A DNA stretch of 64,000 nucleotides from Bosea vaviloviae (GCF_001741865.1 NZ_CP017147.1:1205001-1269000); one strand, 5' to 3'. Shown: positions 7,876-16,632, numbered from the stretch's first letter. The notes: generated from the sequence alone by a model not told the origin. Made by a program: numbers and translations.

Positions 7876-8898
7876 ATGGATGACACGGGATCGCGGCCGC
7901 TGCGCATCGGCGTCCTGGGCGCGGCGAACATCGCGCGCGCCTTCACCAGCGGGGTTGCGCCTTCAAAGACCGTGACGGTCGTGGCTGTCGCGAGCCGCGA
8001 TGCCGGCAAGGCGCAGCGCTTCGCGCAGGAATGCGGGATCCCGCGGTCGCACGGCTCCTATGAGGCCCTGCTGGCGGATCCGGAAATCGACGCGATCTAT
8101 AATCCGCTGCCGAATTCGCTCCATGCGGAATGGTCGATCCGCGCCATGGAAGCGGGCAAGCATGTGCTCTGCGAAAAGCCGTTGGCGATGACGGCGGCCG
8201 AGGCGCGTGCCATGTTCGCAGCCGCAACGCGGCTCGGGCGCCACCTCGTCGAGGCCTATCCCTATCGCGCCCAGCCGCAGACCCTGAAGCTGCGCGAATT
8301 GCTGGCGGAAGGCGCGATCGGCAAGGTCCAATTGATCCGCTCCAGCTTCGGCGTCGCCTTTTCCGATCCGAGCAATATCCGCCTGAAGCCGGAGGTCGGC
8401 GGTGGCGCGCTGCTCGATGCCGGCAGCTATGCCGTCAGCCTGGCGCTGCTGGCCGCGGGCGAGCGGCCCGAGCGCGTCAGCGCCATGGCCCGTTGGAGCG
8501 AGACCGGCGTCGATCTCAGCGTCGTGGCGTCATTGGAATTCCCGAGCGGCGCGCTGGCGCAGATTTCCTGCAGCTTCGCTACGGCCTATCACCGCAATGC
8601 CCTGATCGCCGGCGATGCCGGGACGATCGAGACCAGCTATCTCAACCATCCTCCGGCCGGCGGCCCACCGATCCTCACGCTGCGGCGCGGCACGACCATC
8701 GCGGCTGTCCCGGAGATCGTCGAGGTCGCGCCCGGTAACGGCTTCCTGGCCGAAGCCGAATCCTTCCAGCGCCTCGTGACCCAAGGCGTCGCGCAGTGGA
8801 CCGGCGCGACGCCCGCTGAATCCATCGACATCGCCCTGACCCTGGACGCGATCGGCCAGAGCGCACGCTCGGGCGCGGCCGTGACGATCACGGGATGA
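7876..8898 (+). CDS. Gfo/Idh/MocA family NAD(P)-dependent oxidoreductase
   Basis: A 340-residue dehydrogenase. The N-terminal Rossmann fold begins RIGVLGAANIARAF, and the family signature with the catalytic Lys is HVLCEKPLAM (about 94-103). The C-terminal alpha/beta domain holds GGGALLDAGSYAVSLALLAAG with the usual Asp and a Tyr in place of the more common His. Such enzymes oxidise sugars, inositols or other cyclic polyols. It lies between aroQ and an aroE-like gene, so a cyclic polyol or quinate-like substrate is possible. The ATG at 7876 is preceded by CGAGGAGATG. Confidence 0.85.
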   Translation: MDDTGSRPLRIGVLGAANIARAFTSGVAPSKTVTVVAVASRDAGKAQRFAQECGIPRSHGSYEALLADPEIDAIYNPLPNSLHAEWSIRAMEAGKHVLCEKPLAMTAAEARAMFAAATRLGRHLVEAYPYRAQPQTLKLRELLAEGAIGKVQLIRSSFGVAFSDPSNIRLKPEVGGGALLDAGSYAVSLALLAAGERPERVSAMARWSETGVDLSVVASLEFPSGALAQISCSFATAYHRNALIAGDAGTIETSYLNHPPAGGPPILTLRRGTTIAAVPEIVEVAPGNGFLAEAESFQRLVTQGVAQWTGATPAESIDIALTLDAIGQSARSGAAVTITG

Positions 8899-8934
8899 GA
8901 ATCGGCCAAGCAAGACCATGAAAGCCTGTTCGCC

Positions 8935-9768
8935 ATGATACGCGGCACGACCAAGCTCATCGCCCATCTCGGTTACCCGACCGAGTCCTTCAAGGCGCCG
9001 ATGATCTACAATCCCTATTTCGAGCAGCACGGCATCGATGCCGTCGTCGTGCCGATGGGCTGCAAGGCGCAGGATTATGCCGCCTTTCTCAAGCCGCTGT
9101 TCAGGCTCTCCAATATTCATGGCGCGCTCGTCACCATGCCGCACAAGGTTGCGACGATCGCGCTCCTTGACGAGGTCATGACGACGGCAAAGGTCGCGGG
9201 CGCCTGCAACGCGATCCGCCTTGGTCCCGATGGGTCGCTTATCGGCGACATGTTCGATGGCGAAGGTTTTGTGCGCGGCGTCCTGCGCAAGGGCCGCACG
9301 CTGCTGGGGGCGCGCGCGCTCGTGGTCGGCGCGGGCGGCGTCGGCTCCGCCATCGCGGCCTCGCTGGCCAAGGCCGGCGTCGCCGAGCTTGCCCTGTTCG
9401 ACGCCTACACCCCGATGGCGGGAGGGCTGGGCGAGCGCCTGCGCGCCCATTATCCCAAGCTCAAGGTCTCGGTCGGCTCCAACGACCCCGCCGGCTACGA
9501 CATCGTCGTCAATGCGACGCCGCTCGGCATGAAGGAGGGCGATCCGCTGCCGCTCGATGTCGAGCGTATCGCGCCCTCGGCCTTTGTCGGTGAGGTCGTG
9601 ATGAAGCAGGAGATCACGCCCTTCCTGGCGGCGGCCCGCGCCCGTGGTTGCGCCTTCCAGATCGGCACCGACATGCTGTTCGAGCAGATCCCGGCCTATC
9701 TGGAGTTCTTCGGATTTCCGGCGGCCACCGCAGACGAACTCCGGGCGGTTTCACGGATCAAGTATTGA
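8935..9768 (+). CDS. shikimate dehydrogenase-like protein (AroE/quinate dehydrogenase family)
   Basis: A 277-residue two-domain oxidoreductase. VTMPHK carries the catalytic Lys, GACNAIR the substrate-binding Asn, and GDMFDGEGF replaces the canonical GDNTDG but keeps the Asp. The C-terminal Rossmann motif is VVGAGGVGSAIAASLA, followed by NATPLGM. The usual SxS shikimate clamp is changed (PTESFKAP). These changes point away from biosynthetic AroE and toward a catabolic shikimate/quinate dehydrogenase, which fits the neighbouring aroQ. It follows the Gfo/Idh gene by 36 bp. Confidence 0.85.
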   Translation: MIRGTTKLIAHLGYPTESFKAPMIYNPYFEQHGIDAVVVPMGCKAQDYAAFLKPLFRLSNIHGALVTMPHKVATIALLDEVMTTAKVAGACNAIRLGPDGSLIGDMFDGEGFVRGVLRKGRTLLGARALVVGAGGVGSAIAASLAKAGVAELALFDAYTPMAGGLGERLRAHYPKLKVSVGSNDPAGYDIVVNATPLGMKEGDPLPLDVERIAPSAFVGEVVMKQEITPFLAAARARGCAFQIGTDMLFEQIPAYLEFFGFPAATADELRAVSRIKY

Positions 9769-9777
9769 GCAACGGCT

Positions 9778-10719
9778 CTACGCCGCGCTGAAAACCGACC
9801 AGCCCGTCGCTTCGGCCACGCGCTCCAGCGCCAGCGTGCCCAGCTTGGAATTGCCATTGGCGTTCAGCCCGGGCGACCAGACCGCGATCGAGGCCTTGCC
9901 GGGCGCGATTGCCAGAATTCCGCCGCCGACACCCGATTTCCCCGGCAATCCGACGCGGAAGGCGAAGTCGCCCGAGGCGTCGTAATGGCCACAGGTCAGC
10001 ATCAGCGCGTTGATGCGGCGCGCCCGCTGGGCCGAGACGACGCGCGCGCCGCCGGGCCGATACAGCCCGCCATGCATCAGATAACGCCCGGCCATGGCGA
10101 GCTGCCGGCACGTCATCGCGATGGCGCATTGGTGGAAATAGACGCCGAGCGTCAGCTCCGGCGCGTGCTGGATGTTGCCGAAGGCCTTCATATAGTTGGC
10201 GAGAGCGACATTGCGGAATCCGGTTGCCTGTTCGGCGCGCGCCACCGCCTCGTCGATGGTGATCGCGTCGTCATCGGCGAGATAGCGCACGAAGCGCAGC
10301 AATTCGCCGATCGCCACGCGCGGCTCATGGCCGGCGAGGTTGATGTCGGCGACGACCAGCGCGCCCGCATTGATGAAGGGGTTGCGCGGAATGCCCTGCT
10401 CGCGCTCGAGTTGGACGATCGAGTTGAAGGGCGTGCCGGAGGGCTCGCGGCCGACGCGACGCCAGAGCGTGTCGCCGACCTTGCCGAGCGCTTGCGTCAG
10501 CGCGAACACCTTCGAGACGCTCTGGATCGAGAAGGCCTGCTCGGCGTCGCCGGCGGCATGGACCGCGCCATCCGCCGTGACGATGCAGAGCCCGAAGCGG
10601 CTGGGGTCGATCGTCGCCAGAGGCGGAATATAGGTCGCGACCGCACCGCGGTCCTCGGCTGCTGCCATGTCCTGGGCGATATCGCGGACCAGTCGGGTTA
10701 TGTCCGTCAAGCTTTCCAC
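9778..10719 (-). CDS. glsA: glutaminase
   Basis: About 313 residues, matching the serine-dependent beta-lactamase-like glutaminase family that hydrolyses glutamine to glutamate and ammonia. [10 protein letters not shown] holds the Ser-x-x-Lys pair (Ser67, Lys70). [24 protein letters not shown] and [30 protein letters not shown] are the other conserved blocks. The start is uncertain: GTG at 10719 or TTG at 10710 both give normal lengths, whereas the open frame to 10923 adds a leader without homology. It converges on the shikimate dehydrogenase-like gene with a 9-bp gap. Confidence 0.9.
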   Translation of the reverse strand: MESLTDITRLVRDIAQDMAAAEDRGAVATYIPPLATIDPSRFGLCIVTADGAVHAAGDAEQAFSIQSVSKVFALTQALGKVGDTLWRRVGREPSGTPFNSIVQLEREQGIPRNPFINAGALVVADINLAGHEPRVAIGELLRFVRYLADDDAITIDEAVARAEQATGFRNVALANYMKAFGNIQHAPELTLGVYFHQCAIAMTCRQLAMAGRYLMHGGLYRPGGARVVSAQRARRINALMLTCGHYDASGDFAFRVGLPGKSGVGGGILAIAPGKASIAVWSPGLNANGNSKLGTLALERVAEATGWSVFSAA

Positions 10720-10876
10720 CCCGCCGGTCTTGCAGTCCGACCTTGCAGCCCGTCCCGGCGCAACAAGCCCGAGTGATCCTGGTGGGTCAAGCGCGCCTCG
10801 GATGAAAGCCGTTGCGCCGCGCCCGAATCTGTCGTGATCTTCGGCCTGGGAGAATAGACCGCTGGGAGCCGATGCG

Positions 10877-11395
10877 ATGCGGATGGCCGCGATCCCTGCC
10901 CTGATGCTGGGCTTTTGTCTCACTTTGCCCGCCTCGGCGCGCCCGCTCGAACGTGAGCTGCCGCCGAAACAGGCTGCTTGCTGGGAGCGGGACTACGACG
11001 CAGCCCATCTCAAGGCGCATCCGGGGCAGCGCGTGGCGAGCATCCGGCTGGTTCACCTGCCCGATGCCGCGCCGCCGGAGCCAGGCGGCAGCTATGTCCA
11101 GTTCTACATCAACCTGCGCCGGCGCAATGCGGCGACAGGCTATGACTATCAGCTCGGCGGCTTCTGCCGGCCAAATGGCAAGGGCCTGCGCTGCCAGCCG
11201 GAATGGGAGGCCGGGTCCTGGCGCATCGACGCCGGCCCCGGCGGCACGCTTGACGTCAGGAACGACGGCATCGTCGCCAACCCCAACCCCTATGATGCCG
11301 AGGAGATCGCGGACAAGGCCGTCAAGATTCCGAGCAAGCCCGACGACATGCTCTGGCGGCTCTCGCCCGCGAAAGGGCCTTGCGAGTTGCAGTGA
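10877..11395 (+). CDS. secreted protein of unknown function
   Basis: 172 residues. The first 22 form a signal peptide ([19 protein letters not shown]) with likely cleavage after ASA. The mature part has four Cys ([26 protein letters not shown]), which may form two disulphides, and a [13 protein letters not shown] strand. I do not recognise a named family. The reading frame and GC-rich third positions look genuine. The start may be 10877 or the ATG two codons later. It converges on the FMN reductase gene with a 12-bp gap. Confidence 0.7.
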   Translation: MRMAAIPALMLGFCLTLPASARPLERELPPKQAACWERDYDAAHLKAHPGQRVASIRLVHLPDAAPPEPGGSYVQFYINLRRRNAATGYDYQLGGFCRPNGKGLRCQPEWEAGSWRIDAGPGGTLDVRNDGIVANPNPYDAEEIADKAVKIPSKPDDMLWRLSPAKGPCELQ

Positions 11396-11407
11396 CGAGG
11401 GTCGAGC

Positions 11408-11977
11408 TCAGGCCGTCTGGCTGGACAGCTTGACCAATCGCTCCAGAGCCGCGTCGAGGAAGCCGCTGGTGCGAGCGTCGGTGATCTCGCCATCCTCGCC
11501 AAAGGCCTTGTCGGCGCCGCCGACCGCGACCATTTCGGGGATCAGCAGCGCGCCGAAACCCAGCTCCAGCACGGTGCGCAACTGCGTCAGACCGCGATAG
11601 GCGCCGAGCGCGCCCGGCGAGGCGCCGCCGAGCGCCACGACCTTGCCGGCGAGGCCGGTTGCGGGCGCTCCGGGCTTGGCGACGCTCGTCCAGTCCAGCG
11701 CATTCTTCAGCGCCGGCGCATAGCCCGCATTATATTCCGGGCTGGCGATGAACAGGCCGGTATGGGCGTCGATCTGCGCACGCAGATCATGGGCCGGCTG
11801 CGGCGCGTGGCCGAATCCGGTCGCATCGACCAGCGGCAAGGGGTAATCGGCGAGCGAGATCAGCGTGACCTGCGCTCCCGCCGCCGTGAGCTTCTTTGCC
11901 GCCAGGGCCGCGAGCTTCGCATTGAGCGAGCCGGGGCGCGACGAGCCGGAGAAAACGAGAATCTTGGGTGCGGACAT
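11408..11977 (-). CDS. NADPH-dependent FMN reductase family protein
   Basis: A 189-residue flavodoxin-fold reductase. The N-terminus KILVFSGSSRPGSLNAKLA is the FMN phosphate-binding loop (GSxRxxSxN). SPEYNAGYAPALKNALDW is the second signature of the ChrR/ArsH/SsuE-like NAD(P)H:quinone or FMN reductases. These two-electron reductases protect against quinones and other electrophiles. It appears to be a single gene. The position next to stress genes fits a detoxifying role, which is inference. Confidence 0.88.
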   Translation of the reverse strand: MSAPKILVFSGSSRPGSLNAKLAALAAKKLTAAGAQVTLISLADYPLPLVDATGFGHAPQPAHDLRAQIDAHTGLFIASPEYNAGYAPALKNALDWTSVAKPGAPATGLAGKVVALGGASPGALGAYRGLTQLRTVLELGFGALLIPEMVAVGGADKAFGEDGEITDARTSGFLDAALERLVKLSSQTA

Positions 11978-12138
11978 GACGGCCTCGGTCGGATCAGGAC
12001 GGTTGGGAGCAACTGAGGCGAAAGCTATGCCGTTGCCCCCGCGACGCCAAGACCGCCGAGCGCGATGTCACGATTGCGCGGATGCAATGAAGCGCGCGAT
12101 TATGTCCGAGCGGTCAGATCGTCGGGAAGGCCGCCTCC

Positions 12139-12177
12139 CAAGCCCTACGTCCAAGCCCTATGTCGAAGCCCTACGCC
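12139..12177. repeat. 13-bp tandem triplication over the pmtA stop codon
   Basis: Units 12139-12151, 12152-12164 and 12165-12177 share AAGCCCTA[CT]G. The minus-strand stop codon of the methyltransferase (12171-12173) falls inside the last unit, with the other units just downstream of the gene. Confidence 0.7.
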
Positions 12178-12977
12178 CCCTGGCGATAGACCCAGACGCG
12201 CGCGGGCGGGATATTGCGCAAGACCCAATCCGAGGCAAAGGCCTTCAGCCCGGAGCCCTTGCGGGGCACGGGCGAGATCACCGAATAGGTGAACTGGATC
12301 AGGGGTGCGCCCTCGACCAGCAAGGTGAAGGCGTCCTTGGCGAGCGCGCTGCGCATCGCCGGTGGGCGATTGAACAGGGGCAGGCTGGAGACGACGGCGA
12401 TCGCCTTCTCCTGGAGATGGCCTGCCAGCGTCGTCGAAAGCGCATAGGCGTCGCCCTCGACCACGGTCGCGCGGGGAAAGCGCTGGCGCAGCAGCGCGCA
12501 GAATTCCGGGCTGTACTCGACCAGGATGAGCCGTTCCTCGCTGATGCCGCGTTCGATCAGCGCCTCGGTCACCGGCCCGGTGCCGGGACCGATCTCGATC
12601 ACCGGCCCGGGAATGGCGGGGTCGACGAAGGACGCCATGCGCCGTGCCAGGAACGGGCTGGACGGCGTCACGGAGCCGGTGCGGCCAGGATCGTCGATCC
12701 ACGACTTGATGAAACGGGCTTCGTCGCTCAGCTTCGATTTGGCCTCGCCGGCAACCCTGGAAACATGGGTCTTGAACTTCTCGGCCTTCTGGCGGACCTC
12801 GCCCTCGACCTTGTAGCGGACGGCGGCGACCCTCAGGCGCGCCTCGGCCATGCTGTCGACGAGGTCGGCAGCGGTCACGCGCACCTCATCCTCGATGCGC
12901 ACGGCCATGCTCGACTGCCCTAGCCTTGCAGCTAGTGAGCCGGTGCGCGGGCGACGAGGCTGGAGAGTTTGAGACAT
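12171..12977 (-). CDS. pmtA: phospholipid N-methyltransferase-like protein (rhizobial PmtA type) with N-terminal extension
   Basis: About 268 residues. The C-terminal 185 match the Sinorhizobium-type PmtA, which methylates phosphatidylethanolamine with S-adenosylmethionine toward phosphatidylcholine and is related to rRNA dimethyladenosine transferases. DEARFIKSW is the usual PmtA beginning, VIEIGPGTGPVTEALIERG is motif I, and the end PPARVWVYR is characteristic. About 85 Lys/Arg/Glu-rich residues, predicted helical, precede it and are absent from the standard 200-residue enzyme. I chose the start at 12977 because AGGGGT lies upstream; ATG 12908 is an alternative and would leave about 60 extra residues. 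Confidence 0.75.
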   Translation of the reverse strand: MSQTLQPRRPRTGSLAARLGQSSMAVRIEDEVRVTAADLVDSMAEARLRVAAVRYKVEGEVRQKAEKFKTHVSRVAGEAKSKLSDEARFIKSWIDDPGRTGSVTPSSPFLARRMASFVDPAIPGPVIEIGPGTGPVTEALIERGISEERLILVEYSPEFCALLRQRFPRATVVEGDAYALSTTLAGHLQEKAIAVVSSLPLFNRPPAMRSALAKDAFTLLVEGAPLIQFTYSVISPVPRKGSGLKAFASDWVLRNIPPARVWVYRQGA

Positions 12978-13103
12978 TTGACCCCTAGTGCTGACGCAAC
13001 ATGCGGCAACCATGACGAAATAATGACGTTACCTGCCTGACATATAGGGTTCAAGAGCCTTGAGGGCACGAAGATCTGCTGCTCATTGAGGCAGGAGGCG
13101 CCC

Positions 13104-13859
13104 TCAGATCAGCGGTCTCGGCTCGAGCTCCCGTTCGAAAAGCGAGACCATGCGGGCGGTCAGGCGCGGATTGAGCAGGGTCAATCGCCCGCCCGAGACC
13201 GAAAAAAGGCCGGCCCGGCGCAGCTTCGCCCATGTCTTGCTGGTGTGGACGAGCGATAATCCGAGTGCGTCGGCGAGCTGTTGCTGCGAGAGCGGAAACC
13301 GGAAGCTGTTCTCGCTCACCAGGCCAAGCGCGTCGGCGCGGCGGTGGAGCGAGATCAGCAGCGCCGCGATGCGCTCGGCGGCATTGCGCTGGCCGACAGA
13401 GGTCAGGTTCTCGTCGATCAGGCTCTCCTCGCGTGAGCCGAGCCAGGCGATCTCATAGGACAGGCTCGGCATCCGCACGAACAGATCCCAGACCCGCTTG
13501 CGCGGAAAGGCGCAGAGCTCGACCTCGGTCAGGGCCTCGATGCCGTGCTGAGCGGCGCTCAGCAGCGAGGCCTGCAGGCCGACGAGATCTCCCGGCAAAA
13601 GGAAGTTCAGGATCTGGCGTCGGCCGTCGGGCAGGGATTTGTAGCGGAACGCCCAGCCGGAGAAGAGCGTGTAGAGCGCCGCGTCCTCCTGTCCGGGTTG
13701 GATGATGTCGGCGCCGGCCGGCAGCAGGCGATGCTCCATCTTCATCGCCTGGATGAAGCGCACCTCGTCGTCGGTCTTGTCCTTGAAGGCCGGCTTGAGC
13801 CGGAGCGGACAGGCCAGGCAGGGCACGCCGATGCGGCTCTGATTCGCGCTTGTCGCCAT
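13104..13859 (-). CDS. Crp/Fnr family transcriptional regulator
   Basis: About 251 residues. CLACPLR at the N-terminus resembles the start of Fnr-like proteins, but with only two close Cys it is unlikely to hold a full 4Fe-4S cluster. A cyclic-nucleotide-binding-like beta-roll (GQEDAALYTLFSGWAFRYKSLPDGRRQILNFLLPGDLVG) is followed by a dimer helix and a winged helix-turn-helix (SQQQLADALGLSLVHTSKTWAKLRRAG). The PGD and helix-turn-helix patterns are typical of rhizobial Crp/Fnr paralogues. The ATG at 13859 is preferred over a frame open to 14009. It is divergent from the BacA-like exporter. Confidence 0.85.
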   Translation of the reverse strand: MATSANQSRIGVPCLACPLRLKPAFKDKTDDEVRFIQAMKMEHRLLPAGADIIQPGQEDAALYTLFSGWAFRYKSLPDGRRQILNFLLPGDLVGLQASLLSAAQHGIEALTEVELCAFPRKRVWDLFVRMPSLSYEIAWLGSREESLIDENLTSVGQRNAAERIAALLISLHRRADALGLVSENSFRFPLSQQQLADALGLSLVHTSKTWAKLRRAGLFSVSGGRLTLLNPRLTARMVSLFERELEPRPLI

Positions 13860-13936
13860 CGTGTCTGATCGATCCGCTCTCGCAATGGCTGCCGGCATGC
13901 GCGTCTGGCTGGCGTGCGCGTTTGGCCGGACAGGAT

Positions 13937-13961
13937 AACCCGGCATCCCATCACTTGTTCC
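13937..13961 (-). promoter_or_regulatory. weak EcfG-like promoter candidate for the Crp/Fnr gene
   Basis: On the minus strand GGAAC (13961-13957) is followed after 16 bp by GGTT, one mismatch from the CGTT seen at the strong sites. It lies about 80 bp upstream of the chosen Crp/Fnr start. Confidence 0.3.
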
Positions 13962-14020
13962 CGTCTCCCGTCTCGCACGCGTTCCCGCCTTGTGCGGCGC
14001 AGCATACATGGGGTGGCAGG

Positions 14021-14045
14021 GGAACTTGCGCTGCGGCGGGACGTT
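14021..14045 (+). promoter_or_regulatory. EcfG-type general stress promoter
   Basis: GGAAC at 14021-14025 and CGTT at 14042-14045 are separated by exactly 16 bp, matching the known alphaproteobacterial EcfG consensus. The ABC exporter gene starts 52 bp downstream. Confidence 0.75.
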
Positions 14046-14096
14046 CTAAAATCAGCGTCCGTCATGGTGCCGTGACGATTCTGGAGTGGCCGCTGC

Positions 14097-15905
14097 ATGT
14101 CCGACACGCCGAGTGTCCCGCAACGCTCGCGTATGCGCCGTTTCTTCGCAACGGCATTGAAATTCTGGACAGGCAAAAGACGGCTGCGCGCCTGGGGGCT
14201 GACAATCCTGGTGCTCGTCTTCGTCGCGGCACAGATCGCGACCGCCGTCGGAATCAATGCCTGGAACCGGTTGTTCTTCGACGCTCTCGAAAAGCGCGAT
14301 GTCGCGGCGGTCTGGAGCACGGTCGCCTGGCTGCCGCTGCTCGTTGCGGTCTCGGCGTTGACGCTGTCGGCGCTGGTGGTCAGCCGCATGCTGCTGCAGA
14401 TGCGCTGGCGTGAAAATCTGACGCGTCGCATCGCCGGTTGGTGGATCGCCGACCAGCGCTATTACCGGATGCAGTTCACCGCCAAGGAGCAGAGCGCGCC
14501 GGAATATCGTATCGCGGAGGATGTCCGCCTTGCCATCGAGCCGCTTGTCGAATTCGCGATCGGCCTGATCAGCGCGGCCGTCACTGCCGCCACCTTCGCC
14601 GCTATCCTCTGGCATGTCGCAGGCTCGGCCCGCGTCGTGCTCGGCGGCGCGGACATCGTGATCCCGAGCTATATGGCGATCGCGGCGATCCTTTATGCGA
14701 TCATCGCCTCGCTCGCCGCCTATGTTGCCGGCCGGCCGCTGGTCGGCCGCATCTCGGCGAAGAACGAAGCGGAGGCGCAGTTTCGCGCCGAGATGACAAG
14801 GCTGCGCGAGAACGCCGAGAGCATCGCGCTGATCCGCGGCGACGCCGACGAACGGACCTCCGTCGGCGAGAATTACGGCCGCGTCGTCGCGGCCTGGCTG
14901 GGCGTCATCCGCCGGCAAGGCGTCATCGCGCTGGTGCTCAACACCAATGGCGCGCTGTTTCCGATCGTGCCGCTGCTGCTGATCGCGCCGAAATATCTTT
15001 CCGGCGAGGTCACGCTGGGTGCCGTGATGCAGGTCGTCGCAGCCTTCAGCGCCGTGCAAGCGGCGCTGATCTGGTTCGTCGACAATATCGTGCGGCTGGC
15101 CGAGTGGTTCGCCTCCGTGGCCCGCGTCGACGAGCTCCAGGAGGCGTTGGAGGCGCTCGATATCGGCACGATCATGGAAGGTGAAACCCAGATCGACCTC
15201 GGCGAGAGCGAGGACGGCGCGATCCATATCGAGAATCTCTCGATCGCCCACAGCAATGGCCGCGTGGTGATCGCCGATGCCTCGGTGGTGATCGAATTGG
15301 GCGAGAAAGTGCTGATCGTTGGCGAAAGCGGCTCCGGCAAGAGCACGCTGATCCGCGCTTTGGCGGGGTTGTGGCCCTGGGGTTCGGGAAGGATCGAGAT
15401 GCCGCGTGGCAAGTCGATCGCCTTCGTGCCGCAGAAGCCCTATCTGCCGATGGGCAGCTTCCGCACCGTGCTGCTCTACCCGCAAGCGGATATGGCGGTT
15501 CCAGACGATGTCGTCATCGCCGCCATGAAGCGCTGCGGGCTGGCTTATCTCGCCAAGCGCCTCGATGACGAGGACAAATGGGATCAGATCCTCTCCGGCG
15601 GCGAGCGTCAGCGCGTCGCCTTCACCCGCCTCCTCATCCAGAAGCCCGACATCGTCATCATGGACGAGGCGACCTCGGCGCTCGACGAGGACAGCCAGAA
15701 CTCCCTGCTGGACCTGTTCGAGGGCGAACTCGCCCATGCGACGGTGATCAGCGTCGGCCATCGGATCGGACTCGAGGAGTTTCACGACCGCAAGATCACG
15801 CTGGAGAAGCGCCTCGCCGGCGCTCGCCTGAGCTCGCGGCGACTTGTGAAGTCGCTCTGGCGGCTGTTCCGCAGCCGCAGCTCCGCCAATGACGACGCGG
15901 CCTGA
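14097..15905 (+). CDS. ABC transporter, fused permease/ATPase (SbmA/BacA-like, YddA type)
   Basis: A 602-residue half-transporter. The membrane part (about 1-350) has six predicted spans and belongs to the SbmA/BacA-like ABC_membrane_2 group, with the characteristic INAWNRLFFDALEKRD loop at 54-68 and WRENLTRRIAGWWIADQRYYRM at about 104-125. The ATPase has Walker A at 409-416 (GESGSGKS), signature LSGGERQRV near 499-507 and Walker B DIVIMDEATSALD near 518-530. Relatives act on peptides, modified peptides or very-long-chain fatty acids. An EcfG-type promoter just upstream suggests stress induction. Confidence 0.88.
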   Translation: MSDTPSVPQRSRMRRFFATALKFWTGKRRLRAWGLTILVLVFVAAQIATAVGINAWNRLFFDALEKRDVAAVWSTVAWLPLLVAVSALTLSALVVSRMLLQMRWRENLTRRIAGWWIADQRYYRMQFTAKEQSAPEYRIAEDVRLAIEPLVEFAIGLISAAVTAATFAAILWHVAGSARVVLGGADIVIPSYMAIAAILYAIIASLAAYVAGRPLVGRISAKNEAEAQFRAEMTRLRENAESIALIRGDADERTSVGENYGRVVAAWLGVIRRQGVIALVLNTNGALFPIVPLLLIAPKYLSGEVTLGAVMQVVAAFSAVQAALIWFVDNIVRLAEWFASVARVDELQEALEALDIGTIMEGETQIDLGESEDGAIHIENLSIAHSNGRVVIADASVVIELGEKVLIVGESGSGKSTLIRALAGLWPWGSGRIEMPRGKSIAFVPQKPYLPMGSFRTVLLYPQADMAVPDDVVIAAMKRCGLAYLAKRLDDEDKWDQILSGGERQRVAFTRLLIQKPDIVIMDEATSALDEDSQNSLLDLFEGELAHATVISVGHRIGLEEFHDRKITLEKRLAGARLSSRRLVKSLWRLFRSRSSANDDAA

Positions 15906-15960
15906 GTGGAGGCGGTCACGTCGACGTGACCGCCGGTTCGATCCCCGATCGTACCGAAAT

Positions 15961-15985
15961 GGAACTGTGAGGCGATCCTTGCGTT
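15961..15985 (+). promoter_or_regulatory. EcfG-type general stress promoter
   Basis: GGAAC at 15961-15965, 16-bp spacer, CGTT at 15982-15985. The small membrane-anchored protein gene starts about 54 bp downstream. Confidence 0.75.
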
Positions 15986-16038
15986 AACTCCTGCATAAAC
16001 CGGCTGATGGTGGCTGGTTGTGGCGTTGGGAGAGACAG

Positions 16039-16332
16039 ATGTTGAATGACAGCCTTGCCCCCATCAAACGCGCTGGCCTGTTCTTCGGCCTCATGGGCGT
16101 GGCCGTCGCCAGCCTGACGATGGGTGCGGATTGGCAGCGCCCCGACGACCAGAGCTCGAGCACGGTCGCGCAGGCCAAGATCCAGCGCCATGAACCGACC
16201 GATATCCAGCCGACCGATATCCTTTTCGCCGCCGTGAACCCCGGCCAGAAGGTCGTCGATCGTACCAAGCGCGCCATCGCCACCTCGCAGCAGGCCATGC
16301 TGGAGAGCGGCCCAAAGGTGGTTATCCGCTGA
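16039..16332 (+). CDS. small hypothetical protein with N-terminal membrane segment
   Basis: 97 residues. AGLFFGLMGVAVASLTMG near the N-terminus is a signal or anchor helix; the rest is polar. The segment PTDIQPTDI is encoded by an imperfect 15-bp tandem repeat at about 16198-16225. I do not recognise a family. ATG 16039 follows GGGAGAG; an in-frame ATG at 16018 lacks a site. An EcfG-type promoter is upstream and a strong terminator is downstream, so this is probably a monocistronic stress gene. Confidence 0.7.
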   Translation: MLNDSLAPIKRAGLFFGLMGVAVASLTMGADWQRPDDQSSSTVAQAKIQRHEPTDIQPTDILFAAVNPGQKVVDRTKRAIATSQQAMLESGPKVVIR

Positions 16333-16413
16333 TTAGATTTATGTTCGCGGGGGAGGAACCGTTTTCAGGGTTGCACGTTGACAACCCAGCGCTCCCTCGC
16401 GCGATGCACTTCG

Positions 16414-16440
16414 AGCCGCCTCCGGGCGGCTTGTTTTTTG
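16414..16440 (+). terminator. rho-independent terminator
   Basis: Stem AGCCGCC (16414-16420), loop TCCG, stem GGCGGCT (16425-16431), then TGTTTTTTGG. It ends the transcript of the 97-residue stress protein. Confidence 0.9.
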
Positions 16441-16474
16441 GTCGTCGCGGGTGCTGGTGCAGATTGGGCCGCCA

Positions 16475-16632
16475 GATCACGTCGCATTCGGACGGCATCG
16501 TCCGAATGCGACGTGATCGATTCTAAAAGTTTAGAGCATTGCTCCCGCGAAAAACCGGAACCCACCTGTTCGCGCAATGCTCAAGAGCATTTTCGAGCGA
16601 AGTGGACACCGGTTCGCGTGAAGAAAATGCGA
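16475..16632. repeat. composite interspersed repeat, copy C
   Basis: A perfect 20-bp stem (16475-16494 with 16499-16518, arm GATCACGTCGCATTCGGACG) is joined to a module containing TTTAGAGCATTGCTC and CGCGAAAAACCGGAACCCAC, then to a second module with TTTTCGAGCGAAGTGGACAC and GGTTCGCGTGAAGAAAA. At least the first two modules recur in the same order at 21.66 kb. Confidence 0.88.

Noticed and set aside
14052..15785. A 577-codon minus-strand frame opposite the BacA-like exporter
   Set aside because: Antisense of a gene with Walker A, signature and Walker B motifs; its composition (Asp/Arg/Gly/His rich) is that of a shadow frame.
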